From Larkinella terrae (GTDB lineage Bacteria > Bacteroidota > Bacteroidia > Cytophagales > Spirosomataceae): 64,000 nucleotides of DNA. Each line of letters opens with the position of its first letter. Position 1 is the stretch's first letter. Position numbers and translations under genes: made by a program. Below the pieces are notes generated by a model. The model was given only the letters and a program-made list of their open reading frames with translations, searched no databases and was not told the origin of the DNA. The stretch is taken from positions 62,001 through 126,000 of the forward strand of contig NZ_WJXZ01000013.1 in assembly GCF_009668025.1 (NCBI RefSeq), in the 5' to 3' direction. Shown piece by piece: positions 52,096 to 60,707 of this stretch.

Positions 52096-52869
52096 TCAAA
52101 ACTTTAATACAAAGTCCTGTTTGGGTTGCTGATCGCGAAAAAAAACCAGCCCGACGTAAAACAGATCGATTGAAACCGTTACTGCCGGATGGGCTTTAAT
52201 GGTTTCCCAGGCTTGTTCCATCTCATCGGACCAGTGAATATCGTCAAAAATAAAACAGGTATCGTTATGGGCTTTGCCTAGACAGGTTTGAAAATACCGC
52301 ACGGTCGGTTCATACCGGTGATTGGCGTCGAAAAAGGCAAAGTCGATTGACGAAATTGTTTTGATCCGCTCCGGCAAGGTCTGGTCAATATTTCCCGTCA
52401 CAATCTCCACATTCGTTCGTTTCAGTTGCTGAAAGTTACGACCGGCCACCGCTGCGGTTTGCGGACAACCCTCAAACGTCAGAATCCGGGCCGACGGTGC
52501 AGCTACGGATTCGTACAGGGTTGTGATCCCGAGCGAGGTACCCAAATCGATAATCGTCTGATAACCAAACCGCTGAATTAACCGGTACATTAACCGGCCA
52601 AACCGGGCCGGTTTCTGCGAATTTTTGGCAATGTCCCGAATGGCCCGTTCCCGCGACGAATTGATGCGCGAACCCGCCCCAAAATCCGTAATCTGGATTT
52701 TGTGATTATCCTTTAACAACTCCTGCTGTAACGCGCGTATGGGAGCAAATTGCGGCTCACCGGCATTATCGGGGCGGATGGTGGTGGTATAGAGATCAAA
52801 AACAAACGGCGAATGCAAAGAATGTGCGTCGCGCGCCTTGAGAAGATACTTTAGATACGAACGAATCAA
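52096..52869 (-). CDS. SAM-dependent O-methyltransferase-like protein
   Basis: 257 residues from a TTG codon at 52869; no nearer ATG fits, but the exact start is uncertain. A helical N-terminus (SLHSPFVFDLYTTTIRP) precedes a Rossmann fold with IIDLGTSLGITTLYESVA as SAM motif I, ILTFEGCPQTAAVAGRNF as motif II, and FAFFDANHRYEPTVRYF and FIFDDIHWSDEMEQAW as the metal/acidic motifs known from class I O-methyltransferases. Substrate cannot be told. 39 bp from apaG on the same strand. Confidence 0.82.
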   Translation of the reverse strand: MIRSYLKYLLKARDAHSLHSPFVFDLYTTTIRPDNAGEPQFAPIRALQQELLKDNHKIQITDFGAGSRINSSRERAIRDIAKNSQKPARFGRLMYRLIQRFGYQTIIDLGTSLGITTLYESVAAPSARILTFEGCPQTAAVAGRNFQQLKRTNVEIVTGNIDQTLPERIKTISSIDFAFFDANHRYEPTVRYFQTCLGKAHNDTCFIFDDIHWSDEMEQAWETIKAHPAVTVSIDLFYVGLVFFRDQQPKQDFVLKF

Positions 52870-52908
52870 GAAAGAAAACCGCCAAAACGGATTTTAACAA
52901 AACAAAAA

Positions 52909-53295
52909 TTAATTCAACCGGTACGGAACCACCATCGTAAACTCCGGGATATTAACCCGAAATTGTTTGCCGTCAATGATCCGTTCCATCAAATAGGTAC
53001 CGCCCATTTTACCGAGACTCGACCGCAGGTTACATCCCGATACGTATTCGTGCGTCTCACCGGGTTCCAGAATCGGTTGCTGACCAACTACGCCCTCTCC
53101 TTCCACTTCCCGCGCCATTCCGTTGCCGTCGTAAATTATCCAGTGACGACGCAGCAGTTGAATCGTTGACGTTCCTTTGTTCTCAATCGTAATCCGGTAT
53201 GTAAAAACAAAATGGGCCTGGTATGGGCTGGAATATTCCGGTTGGTATTCGGTCATGACACTGACCTTGACGCCGTCGGTTACTGCCGATATCAT
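52909..53295 (-). CDS. apaG: ApaG-domain protein
   Basis: 128 residues, the normal length for ApaG, a single fibronectin-like beta sandwich. Conserved stretches are QPEYSSPYQAHFVFTYRI, IENKGTSTIQLLRRHWII, GNGMAREVEGEGVVGQQP, LEPGETHEYVSGC and MGGTYLM. In E. coli it is linked to Co2+/Mg2+ phenotypes, but the biochemical role is not settled. In front of the methyltransferase gene on the same strand and likely co-transcribed. Confidence 0.94.
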   Translation of the reverse strand: MISAVTDGVKVSVMTEYQPEYSSPYQAHFVFTYRITIENKGTSTIQLLRRHWIIYDGNGMAREVEGEGVVGQQPILEPGETHEYVSGCNLRSSLGKMGGTYLMERIIDGKQFRVNIPEFTMVVPYRLN

Positions 53296-53388
53296 TTACG
53301 TATCTGTTGATTAATAACCTCAAAACGAAAATTAATTTTAAGAGTTTATAATTCCAAAGAGGGTTCGCCAAATATTTTAGGTTTCCCC

Positions 53389-53396
53389 TACTTTTG
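53389..53396 (+). promoter_or_regulatory. Promoter -7 element of ung
   Basis: TACTTTTG matches TAnnTTTG exactly; TTCG at 53364-53367 is a weak -33 with 21-bp spacing. The leader to 53474 would be about 71 nt. Confidence 0.5.
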
Positions 53397-53473
53397 TCGC
53401 TTTATCAAGGTAAACAAACCGGTTAAAACCGGGTCGCCATTGCGTATAACCTGTTCATTCAAAACCCAACTCC

Positions 53474-54139
53474 ATGAAGGTTGTCATTGAACCGTCCTGG
53501 CAGCAACGTCTGCAAGCCGAATTTGAAAAACCGTACTTCCAGAATCTGACCGAATTTGTCCGGGTTGAGTACATCACCCAGCGTTGTTATCCACCCGGTA
53601 AGCTCATTTTCAATGCGTTCGATAAATGTCCGTTCGACCAGACCAAGGTCGTCATTCTGGGCCAGGATCCGTATCACGGTGAAGGTCAGGCCAATGGGCT
53701 GTCGTTTTCGGTGAATGACGGCATTACAAAACCGCCTTCGCTGGTCAATATCTTCAAAGAAATTGAGACCGACTTAGGAACGCCCATTCCCAAATCTGGC
53801 AATCTCGAACGCTGGGCGGTTCAGGGCGTTTTGCTACTCAACGCAACCCTGACGGTGCGGGCAAACCAGGCGGGGTCGCATCAGAATAAAGGCTGGGAAA
53901 CCTTTACCGATTCCGTCATTCAACACCTTTCGAACGAAAAGGAAAACCTGGTTTTTCTGCTGTGGGGAGCTTACGCCCAAAAGAAAGGCGCGGTGATCGA
54001 CGCCAGTAAACACCTGATTCTCAAAGCCAAGCATCCCTCGCCCATGGCGGCTCAATGGGGCGGCTGGTTTGGTACCCGGCATTTCAGCCAGACCAATGCG
54101 TACCTGAAAAGTAAGGGATTGAAGGAAATCGAGTGGTGA
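53474..54139 (+). CDS. ung: Uracil-DNA glycosylase (family 1)
   Basis: 221 residues; removes uracil from DNA as the first step of base-excision repair. Motif A with the catalytic Asp is VILGQDPYHGEGQANGLSFS, the uracil-binding Asn region is VLLLNATLTVRANQAGSHQN, and the DNA-minor-groove loop is KHPSPMAAQWGGWFG, a slightly altered version of the usual HPSPLSA loop. Normal length. A hairpin terminator shared with lepB follows. Confidence 0.96.
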   Translation: MKVVIEPSWQQRLQAEFEKPYFQNLTEFVRVEYITQRCYPPGKLIFNAFDKCPFDQTKVVILGQDPYHGEGQANGLSFSVNDGITKPPSLVNIFKEIETDLGTPIPKSGNLERWAVQGVLLLNATLTVRANQAGSHQNKGWETFTDSVIQHLSNEKENLVFLLWGAYAQKKGAVIDASKHLILKAKHPSPMAAQWGGWFGTRHFSQTNAYLKSKGLKEIEW

Positions 54140-54146
54140 CTACACT

Positions 54147-54204
54147 CGAAGAAGTGCCTGACGAAAAGTAAATCGGTTTTTCGCTAGGCACTTCTTCGTT
54201 TTTC
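54147..54204. terminator. Bidirectional terminator between ung and lepB
   Basis: CGAAGAAGTGCCT (54147-54159) pairs with AGGCACTTCTTCG (54186-54198), with further inner pairs, followed by TTTTT on the plus strand. It lies between two convergent genes. Confidence 0.8.
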
Positions 54205-54207
54205 TGA

Positions 54208-55344
54208 TTAATCAATAATCCGGAACAAGCGGTTCCAGCGGATTTTCTTCAGAACGCTTTCGGGGTTCGGGTCGATGGACATCCAGATGAAAACCGCCTT
54301 GCCAACGATGTGATCGGCCGGAACAAACCCCCAATACCGCGAATCGGCGGAGTTGTGGCGGTTGTCGCCCATCATAAAGTAGTAATCCTGCTTGAACGTA
54401 TAGGAAGTGATGGCTTTTCCGTCAATTTTGACTGATTTTCCATCCAGCTCCACTTTTTCGTTGTCTTCGTATTTCTGGATCACCGGCCCGTAAAGCGCAA
54501 TATTTTTCTCATCCAGTTGAATCGTAGCGCCTTCTTTCGGAATGGTAATGGGTCCGTAATTGTCGACATTCCACGGAAAGAGGGGCGACTGCGGGTAAAC
54601 CGGTTGAAACGGATTGACCGTCCCTTTGGGTGAAGTGATCGCTTCGATGCCCTGAACAAAATCCTGCTGTTTCAGCAAGGCAGCGGTTTCAGGGGTGGTG
54701 TGAATCCGGTAGCCGGATGCATCATTGGCCGCAATAGTATCATTGTATGTTTCCGTAGACTGCTCAAAATCAGTCACATCGTAACGCTTGAACACTTTTG
54801 CACTGATGACAGAATTGGTTTTTAAGAAATATTCCGTTTCGGATTTCACCGGATCAGGAAACTCTTTGCCATTGACGAACACTTTCCGCTCGCGCACTTC
54901 CAGCACATCGCCCGCAACACCGATACAACGCTTGATGTAGTTGGTTTTCAAATCCGTCGGGTACTCTTCGGGCGGATAATTGAACACGACGACGTCACCT
55001 TGTTTGACGGACGAGAAACCCGGCAGGCGGTATTGCGGCAATTGGATCCAGTCGAGGTACGACGGTATTTCGGTTCCCCAGATTTTCTGGTGCGTCAGCG
55101 GCACCTGCAGCGGAGTTTTCGGTGTCCGGGTTCCGTAATGAAGTTTGCTGACAAATAGAAAATCACCCACCAACAGACTTTTTTCCATCGATGGTGTCGG
55201 AATCGTAAACGCTTCCATAAACAACCAGCGAATCAGCGTAGCCGCAACAACCGCAAACACAATGGAGTCAATCCACTCGCGAAACGGCGATTTCTTCTTT
55301 TCACTACGCCTGGTGACGGTTTCCTGATTTTTAACTACTGACAT
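54208..55344 (-). CDS. lepB: Signal peptidase I
   Basis: 378 residues from the ATG at 55344 (MSVVKNQET); upstream frame has no coding character. Cleaves export signals at the membrane. A cytoplasmic basic head (RRSEKKKSPFREW) and a membrane helix (IVFAVVAATLIRWLFM) precede the catalytic Ser in TIPTPSMEKSLLVGDFL; the Lys lies in YIKRCIGVAGD, and box E is GDNRHNSADSRYWGFV. The long insert between these boxes (about 180-300) is usual in Bacteroidota. Last gene of the parA-parB-DUF5683-dapB-lepB group. Confidence 0.96.
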   Translation of the reverse strand: MSVVKNQETVTRRSEKKKSPFREWIDSIVFAVVAATLIRWLFMEAFTIPTPSMEKSLLVGDFLFVSKLHYGTRTPKTPLQVPLTHQKIWGTEIPSYLDWIQLPQYRLPGFSSVKQGDVVVFNYPPEEYPTDLKTNYIKRCIGVAGDVLEVRERKVFVNGKEFPDPVKSETEYFLKTNSVISAKVFKRYDVTDFEQSTETYNDTIAANDASGYRIHTTPETAALLKQQDFVQGIEAITSPKGTVNPFQPVYPQSPLFPWNVDNYGPITIPKEGATIQLDEKNIALYGPVIQKYEDNEKVELDGKSVKIDGKAITSYTFKQDYYFMMGDNRHNSADSRYWGFVPADHIVGKAVFIWMSIDPNPESVLKKIRWNRLFRIID

Positions 55345-55353
55345 AATTTGAAA

Positions 55354-55445
55354 AATAATGAATATTGAACATTGAATACTGAATAACGAACCGATCTGGA
55401 ACAAACATTTCAATATTCGATATTCAGTATTCGATGTTCATTATT
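55354..55445. repeat. Low-complexity AT-rich palindrome between dapB and lepB
   Basis: Left arm (55354-55387) holds TGAATATTGAACATTGAATA; right arm (55411-55445) is its approximate complement, differing by one 7-bp unit. The arms are built of ATTGAAT/ACTGAAT-like units. It lies 15 bp past the dapB stop and just upstream of lepB, so it may lower readthrough into lepB. Confidence 0.65.
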
Positions 55446-55459
55446 AGCAACTTAAATAA

Positions 55460-56182
55460 TTAAATGCTTTCCCCCAACAGATCTTCCATTCCAAAAACGC
55501 CTTGTTTGCCAACCAGCCACTCACCGGCTGTTAGTGCTCCGAGCGCGAAGCCCTGGCGGCTGTAGGCGACGTGTTTGATCTCAATGGTATCAACGTCCGA
55601 ATCGTACCGAACGAGGTGCGTTCCCGGCACTGTCCCTTCCCGCAGCGACTCAATTGAAACCGCATCGGACTGATCCTCTGCCTCATTAATCCAGCGTTTT
55701 TTGTCGGGCAACTGTTCAATGATTCCCTCGGCCAGTGTGATTGCCGTTCCACTCGGTGCGTCCTTCTTCTCGGTATGATGAATTTCGGTCATCGAAACGT
55801 GGTATGAAGGATACCCTTTCATAAACCGGGCCAGTATTTTGTTCAGCCGGAAAAAGAGATTGACTCCGATGCTGTAATTTGATGCGTAGAAAAAACCGCC
55901 CTGCGTCTGCCGGCACAATTCCTCAATTTCCGTCCGGTGTTCGAGCCAGCCGGTGGTACCGCAAACGACCGGCCAACCGCGTTTCAGGCAATCCCGGATG
56001 TTGTCAACGGCTGCTTCCGGCGAACTGAATTCGATGGCCACATCCACGTCGGATTTCCCCAGGGATTCCAGATCAGTGCGGTTGTTGATATCAATTCGAC
56101 CCGCAATTTCGTGCCCCCGGTCAAGCGCAATCTGCTCAATGGTTTTACCCATCTTGCCGTATCCGAGCAGTAATATTTTCAT
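55460..56182 (-). CDS. dapB: 4-hydroxy-tetrahydrodipicolinate reductase
   Basis: 240 residues; NAD(P)H-dependent step of lysine and diaminopimelate synthesis. The nucleotide fold begins ILLLGYGKMGKTIEQIA, then VAIEFSSPEAAVDNI and VVCGTTGWL; the catalytic stretch is MTEIHHTEKKDAPSGTAITL with the usual HH and DAPSGTA, and SRQGFALGALTAGEWLVGKQ closes the enzyme. Slightly short of E. coli DapB (273) but like other Bacteroidota forms. Part of the parAB-lepB operon, 21 bp after DUF5683. Confidence 0.96.
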   Translation of the reverse strand: MKILLLGYGKMGKTIEQIALDRGHEIAGRIDINNRTDLESLGKSDVDVAIEFSSPEAAVDNIRDCLKRGWPVVCGTTGWLEHRTEIEELCRQTQGGFFYASNYSIGVNLFFRLNKILARFMKGYPSYHVSMTEIHHTEKKDAPSGTAITLAEGIIEQLPDKKRWINEAEDQSDAVSIESLREGTVPGTHLVRYDSDVDTIEIKHVAYSRQGFALGALTAGEWLVGKQGVFGMEDLLGESI

Positions 56183-56203
56183 TAACTAGCTATCAATCAA
56201 TTG

Positions 56204-56881
56204 TTAATTCTTAAACTGAAAAGCAATCCGAACACCCGGAACCGGCAATGGGCCAGTAACGGGCATCAATAAACCGGGTTTTACCTGCATCGTCAAATCT
56301 TCCGAAATGTCGAACGTTTTGAGGTGGGCCGTTACATTAGCTTCAATGACGTTAACGCCCCACAACAGGCCACAGCCAAGCAAATTATAATCGCGATACC
56401 GGGCCACCGCCCGAGCCGCCCGTTCCAGTTGAGCCACCCCGATATCCGCCGTATATCCCGGCACCTGCGTTACCTGCGGGCTACTTTCGTAGGCCTTAAT
56501 TCCGTATTCCTTGTAAAATTTGAACTGATCTCTATAGTGGAGAGAAAAATAAACCATCGTTCCAAAACCAGCATAGATAATCGGTACTTTCCACCAGTGG
56601 CCGTTGCTAATTTGGCCCCATCCCGGCACCAGCGCCGAGCGGATGGTGGATTTCCGGGGCACAATTTTTCGGATCTCCGCATTTTGTTTGGCCGTCAGCG
56701 GAACGGTGTCAGCCGCTATCACTTTACTTGTCGAATCCGTCGAAATCAATTCGGTTTGGCCGGTCGGAGTCGGTGATGACGGATTTTGTCCGAACGATTT
56801 CCCCGCTAACAACAAAAACGCACCGATCCACAGGTATTTTCTCCACTTTCTGCTTTTAATAACCCGGTATGCTTTTTTCAT
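56204..56881 (-). CDS. DUF5683 membrane protein
   Basis: 225 residues. An N-terminal signal or anchor (about 12-31, KYLWIGAFLLLAGKSFG) precedes a low-complexity Ser/Thr stretch and the DUF5683 core: PRKSTIRSALVPGWGQISNG, HWWKVPIIYAGFGTMVYFSL and a C-terminal helix-strand segment (LLGCGLLWGVNVIEANVTAH, then a strand-rich tail ending RIAFQFKN). The 'SALVPGWGQI' motif and membrane segments suggest an envelope protein. Between parB and dapB, 85 bp after parB; this order is conserved in Bacteroidota, though the function is unknown. Confidence 0.87.
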   Translation of the reverse strand: MKKAYRVIKSRKWRKYLWIGAFLLLAGKSFGQNPSSPTPTGQTELISTDSTSKVIAADTVPLTAKQNAEIRKIVPRKSTIRSALVPGWGQISNGHWWKVPIIYAGFGTMVYFSLHYRDQFKFYKEYGIKAYESSPQVTQVPGYTADIGVAQLERAARAVARYRDYNLLGCGLLWGVNVIEANVTAHLKTFDISEDLTMQVKPGLLMPVTGPLPVPGVRIAFQFKN

Positions 56882-56966
56882 AACTCTGCTGGATGCAATA
56901 CAAACGTTAGTTTAATAACGAACGGTTTGCCAGTGAAACAACAGAATTTCGGGTAATTAACATTTT

Positions 56967-57884
56967 TTATGCCTTGTAGTTCAGTACCTCCAGAATCCGG
57001 TTCATCTCGTCCTGCGACGTGAACGGAATCTTGATTTCCCCTTTGTGCTTGTCATCCGCTTTAATCGAAACCTTCGTGCCAAACATCGACGACAGCTTAA
57101 ACTGAAGTCCCCGGATCTCCTGTTTATACGGCGTTGAACGACGTTCCGGTTCACTTTCCGGTGTGGTCGAGAGCGACCGGACGGCTTCTTCGACGCGCCG
57201 GACCGACCAGTCTTCGTCAATCAGTTTGTTGAACAGCCGGATCTGAATGTCCGGATTATCGACATTGATGATTGCGCGGGCGTGGCCCATTGAAATTTTG
57301 GTATCGCGCAAAGCCGCCTGAATTACCGGTGGCAGTTTCAGCAGACGAATGTAGTTATTAACTGTCGTGCGGTTTTTACCGACCCGGGCACCCAGTTCTT
57401 CCTGCTTCAGGCTACATTCGGTAATCAGCCGCTGGTAGCTCAGAGCAATTTCTATCGAGTTCAGGTTTTCCCGCTGAATGTTCTCGATGAGCGCCATTTC
57501 CAGCATCTGCTGGTCGTCGGCCTGCCGAACATATGCCGGAACGTGCGTCAAACCGATCAGTTTCGACGCCTGCAACCGCCGTTCCCCGGCAATCAGCTGG
57601 TACTGGTCGCGGCCCAGTTGCCGAACCGTAATGGGTTGAATGATGCCCTGTACGCGAATCGACTCCGCCAGTTCCATCAGAGCTTCTTCGTCGAATCGGG
57701 TACGGGGCTGAAACGGGTTGGTTTCAACGTGGTTCACGCTGATCTCCGTCATCGTCGAAATGGACTCATACGGCGACGGCTTGCTGGGTCGGTTGACCTG
57801 GTCGCTATCGTGCAATAAGGCTCCCAATCCCCGGCCCAAACCTATCATTTTCTTCGGATTACTTTTTGCGTTCGTATTATCCAT
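56967..57884 (-). CDS. parB: ParB chromosome-partition protein
   Basis: 305 residues. It opens with the ParB family start GRGLGALL, then ISVNHVETNPFQPRTRFDEE, box I/II with the CTP-binding GERRLQASK and ENIQRENLNSIE, and a helix-turn-helix (LKQEELGARVGKNRTTVNNY) that binds parS. The C-terminus (RGLQFKLSSMFGTKVSIKAD) is the dimerisation domain. Loads on parS sites near the origin and slides as a CTP clamp. 23 bp after parA. Two parS-like half-sites lie upstream of parA. Confidence 0.97.
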   Translation of the reverse strand: MDNTNAKSNPKKMIGLGRGLGALLHDSDQVNRPSKPSPYESISTMTEISVNHVETNPFQPRTRFDEEALMELAESIRVQGIIQPITVRQLGRDQYQLIAGERRLQASKLIGLTHVPAYVRQADDQQMLEMALIENIQRENLNSIEIALSYQRLITECSLKQEELGARVGKNRTTVNNYIRLLKLPPVIQAALRDTKISMGHARAIINVDNPDIQIRLFNKLIDEDWSVRRVEEAVRSLSTTPESEPERRSTPYKQEIRGLQFKLSSMFGTKVSIKADDKHKGEIKIPFTSQDEMNRILEVLNYKA

Positions 57885-57907
57885 GGCTGCTTGATTCGTG
57901 TTGGATA

Positions 57908-58696
57908 TTATACGGTCTGATCCTGTGGCAAACGGCCATTTTTAATGAGAATTTCGCGGGCGAGATTCAAATAGCTGATGGCCCCTTTGCTGTCGGCGTC
58001 CTGCGCCAAAACCGGTAATCCGAAACTGGGTGATTCACTCAGACGAATGTTGCGCGGAATAATGGTGTTGAAAACCATCTGCTGGAAGTGGGCTGTTACC
58101 TCGCCGACCACCTGATTGGACAGGCGCACCCGCAAGTCGTACATGGTCAGCAAAATGCCTTCAATGGCCAGCGACGTATTCAACCGCGACTGGATGATCT
58201 TGATGGTATTCAGCAATTTACCGAGACCTTCGAGGGCGAAATATTCACACTGGACGGGAATAATGACGGAGTCGGCGGCAGTAAGGCTGTTGATGGTAAT
58301 CAGGCCCAGCGAGGGAGAACAATCGATGATGACGAAATCGTATTCTTCTTTCACGTCATATAAAGCCTCTTTCATCTTCTCCTCCCGGTTTTTGAGATTG
58401 ATCATCTCAATTTCGGCTCCCACCAGGTCAATGTGCGACGGCAGCAGGTCGAGGTTCGGAAAGTCGGTCTGGATAATGGCATCCCGTGTGCGGATGTCTT
58501 CGATCATGCACTCGTAAATGCTGTTCTCAATTTCTTTCGGATTATAACCTAGACCCGATGTAGAATTGGCCTGGGGGTCGGCATCGACAATCAGGGTTCG
58601 AAACTCGAGAGCCGCCAGGCTAGCCGCCAGATTGATTGTTGTGGTGGTTTTGCCGACGCCCCCCTTTTGGTTGGCAATTGCAATAACTTTACCCAT
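57908..58696 (-). CDS. parA: ParA chromosome-partition ATPase
   Basis: 262 residues. A deviant Walker A (ANQKGGVGKTTTTINLA) at about 8-24, Walker A' in LIVDADPQANST and Walker B in FVIIDCSPSLGLITIN mark a ParA/MinD-type ATPase that moves ParB-parS complexes. No N-terminal helix-turn-helix, as usual for chromosomal ParA. First gene of the operon with parB, DUF5683, dapB and lepB. A promoter lies at 58717-58747. Confidence 0.97.
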   Translation of the reverse strand: MGKVIAIANQKGGVGKTTTTINLAASLAALEFRTLIVDADPQANSTSGLGYNPKEIENSIYECMIEDIRTRDAIIQTDFPNLDLLPSHIDLVGAEIEMINLKNREEKMKEALYDVKEEYDFVIIDCSPSLGLITINSLTAADSVIIPVQCEYFALEGLGKLLNTIKIIQSRLNTSLAIEGILLTMYDLRVRLSNQVVGEVTAHFQQMVFNTIIPRNIRLSESPSFGLPVLAQDADSKGAISYLNLAREILIKNGRLPQDQTV

Positions 58697-58716
58697 GGGT
58701 TTGTTTGTTACAGACC

Positions 58717-58747
58717 CAAATATCAGGAGATGGTTATTCTAAAGCAA
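58717..58747 (-). promoter_or_regulatory. Promoter of the parA operon
   Basis: On the minus strand TTG (58745-58747), a 20-bp spacer and GATATTTG (58717-58724) form a promoter one base off TAnnTTTG. The start would be about 15-20 nt before the parA ATG. Confidence 0.5.
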
Positions 58748-58752
58748 GGAAC

Positions 58753-58783
58753 GTTTCACGGTTTTTTTGAAAATGTTTCACGG
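58753..58783. promoter_or_regulatory. Two parS-like half-sites upstream of parA
   Basis: GTTTCACGG occurs at 58753-58761 and 58775-58783, 22 bp apart. TGTTTCACG is exactly one half of the parS consensus TGTTTCACGTGAAACA. The second copy is followed by GATGAAA, close to the other half with 2 extra bases. They lie directly upstream of the parA promoter, so ParB could bind weakly there. Confidence 0.45.
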
Positions 58784-58875
58784 ATGAAAAAATGAGGAAC
58801 CAAATTAGTGAGCTAACCGTCTGACGATCTATTACGTTACCTATTTAGGCTTCCCCGCATATTATTTATTTGTTA

Positions 58876-59898
58876 TTACGCCCAGACCTGCGTTCCCTCC
58901 GTGCAATTTTTACACATTTCAATTCCCGAGCGCGACTGGATGAGCGTTTGCCGAAATTGCTGATACGGGCCACTGTCCCACAACTGCGCAAACGTCTGTT
59001 CTTTCAGATCACCCAGCCGATAGTGCGCATCTTTATCGAAACAGCAGGGTACTACAAGTCCATCCCAGGTAATCACGCAGGAATGCCACATTTTCCAGCA
59101 ATGGCCGTCCAGCGCATTTTTGATCGCGTAAGTTCCGTCGTTGGTCTTTTCGTACCGGGAGTATTTATCGATGGTCGGCATCAGGTCCGAACCGTGTTCA
59201 AAATCGTAAATCTGGGCGGTTTTCAAACCAACCTCGTCAACACCCAGTTCTTCGGCCAGTTTATACACGTCCGCAATCTGGTGTTCATTCGGTTTGACAA
59301 CCAGAAACTGAAAAATAACGTGGGGCGTTTTCGACTTCAGCGCCTTTTTCCATTTGATGATATTCTTCGTTCCTTCGATCACTTTGTGGAGCTTCCCCCC
59401 CACCCGGTATTGCTGGTACGTTTCCTGCGTCGTTCCGTCGATGGAGATGATCAGCCGGTCCAGCCCGGATTCAACAGTTTTTTTAGCGTTGGCATCCGTC
59501 AGGTAATGCGCATTTGTAGAAGTGCCGGTATAGATTCCTTTTTTGGCCGCGTAGCCAACCAGGTTCAGAAAGTCAGGATGCAGATACGGTTCTCCCTGAA
59601 AATAAAACGTCAGGTACAACAGAGTGTCGGCAATCTGGTCAATCGTCTCTTTGAAAAGATCGGCCGGCAGCATGCCCGTCGGGCGGGTAAACGACCGCAA
59701 ACCGCTTGGACATTCGGGGCAGCGGAGGTTACAGGAAGTCGTTGGCTCAAACGAAATGGCAATCGGCGAACCCCGGTGAACCGCCTTGCCTGTCCACTTC
59801 GATTCATAATAACTCGACAGTACTTTCAGCGCATTCCAGGCCCGTTTCGGCGTTACTTTCGAAAAGAAATTCAGACCATCTACTAGATTACGATTCAT
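58876..59898 (-). CDS. Radical SAM/SPASM protein
   Basis: 340 residues. The radical SAM cluster motif CNLRCPEC (CxxxCxxC) lies near residue 57, preceded by SPIAISFEPTTS and followed by FYFQGEPYLHP. The C-terminal SPASM part carries more cysteines: CWKMWHSCV, VPCCFDKDAHYRLGDL and MCKNCTEG. Such enzymes modify peptides or other substrates with extra iron-sulfur clusters. No peptide substrate gene is seen next to it, so the substrate is unknown; the neighbouring small ORFs are not obvious precursors. Promoter element at 59921-59928. Confidence 0.93.
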   Translation of the reverse strand: MNRNLVDGLNFFSKVTPKRAWNALKVLSSYYESKWTGKAVHRGSPIAISFEPTTSCNLRCPECPSGLRSFTRPTGMLPADLFKETIDQIADTLLYLTFYFQGEPYLHPDFLNLVGYAAKKGIYTGTSTNAHYLTDANAKKTVESGLDRLIISIDGTTQETYQQYRVGGKLHKVIEGTKNIIKWKKALKSKTPHVIFQFLVVKPNEHQIADVYKLAEELGVDEVGLKTAQIYDFEHGSDLMPTIDKYSRYEKTNDGTYAIKNALDGHCWKMWHSCVITWDGLVVPCCFDKDAHYRLGDLKEQTFAQLWDSGPYQQFRQTLIQSRSGIEMCKNCTEGTQVWA

Positions 59899-59920
59899 GC
59901 GGATTCATCAAGATGTGGAA

Positions 59921-59928
59921 CAAAGGTA
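59921..59928 (-). promoter_or_regulatory. Promoter -7 element of the radical SAM gene
   Basis: TACCTTTG on the minus strand, 23 bp before the start codon. No clear -33. The rest of the 260-bp intergenic region is AT-rich and holds the promoter of the next gene at 60076-60106. Confidence 0.5.
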
Positions 59929-60075
59929 GACGAAACGTCTCCGGTATGAAAAAACTCTTTCCTGAAATGTACAGAAAAAACCGCCTGCCGGTTACACTTC
60001 ACTGGCGCTCAGACACAATTCAGTCTACGTAATACGTTATTCACATAAATTAATTTAGAATAGTTTCAAACAAAC

Positions 60076-60106
60076 TTGACACGTCTGTATTCCAATTGTA
60101 CTTTTA
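60076..60106 (+). promoter_or_regulatory. Promoter of the 117-residue protein gene
   Basis: TTG at 60076-60078, exactly 20 bp spacer, then TACTTTTA at 60099-60106, one base off TAnnTTTG. The leader to 60159 would be about 46 nt. Confidence 0.55.
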
Positions 60107-60158
60107 CGGAGTCAAACGCGAATAAGCGGTCGTTCACCCATTCTTTTTTGTATCATCC

Positions 60159-60512
60159 GTGTCGAATACCCATCAATTAACTGAATTGTTTGCCAACACC
60201 AAAGGCACAACCTACCAATGCGATACAACCAATCGGATTATCATTCAGTTCGGGGAAACGCGTGTTTCGCTCCGAATTACTGATTTTCTGACGTTCAAGA
60301 AGCGGGTCGATTCAGTGGATATTCACACGATGATTTTCAATACCGACGACGCCTACGACGTTGAGGTGATCGACGCTCCCCGCACGGGCCACCTTTTTGT
60401 ACTGAGTCTGTGTGACCTCATCGCCCTCCGCGACCTGCTGGCCGGGACCCGGTTTGTGCTCGACCTGAATACGCTTCTGAACGAACGGATTTACAGCACG
60501 CTCGTTTTCTAG
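60159..60512 (+). CDS. Hypothetical protein (117 residues)
   Basis: Starts at a GTG (MSNTHQLTELFANTKG); no ATG fits nearby. A soluble protein with no signal peptide: two beta-rich halves (NRIIIQFGETRVSLRITDFL; VEVIDAPRTGHLFVLSLCDL) and a helical C-terminus (ALRDLLAGTRFVLDLNTLLN). The pattern 'TRVSLRITDFLTFKKRV' suggests a compact cytoplasmic domain. Not recognised as a named family. The promoter upstream supports expression. It precedes the ferritin gene by 195 bp on the same strand. Confidence 0.7.
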   Translation: MSNTHQLTELFANTKGTTYQCDTTNRIIIQFGETRVSLRITDFLTFKKRVDSVDIHTMIFNTDDAYDVEVIDAPRTGHLFVLSLCDLIALRDLLAGTRFVLDLNTLLNERIYSTLVF

Positions 60513-60707
60513 TCGAAATACTTCTTTTAACGCTGCCCCAAAACCGGTTTGGATTCGTCTGAACATTTCCGATACCGTTAAATCACTGCAATTAGACTGT
60601 TTCCAAATATCCTGAACCCAAAACTTTTTTCGTTTGAATTCAGTATTCTTGTAACAGAAAAGGAAATAATCCGCCCATCTGGTCAAGAACCAAAAACTGA
60701 TAAAACG

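Noticed and set aside
58870-59886. Long open frame (338 codons) on the plus strand
   Set aside because: It is fully antisense to the radical SAM gene, whose cluster cysteines prove the minus frame; the plus-strand product is arginine/phenylalanine-rich with no domain.
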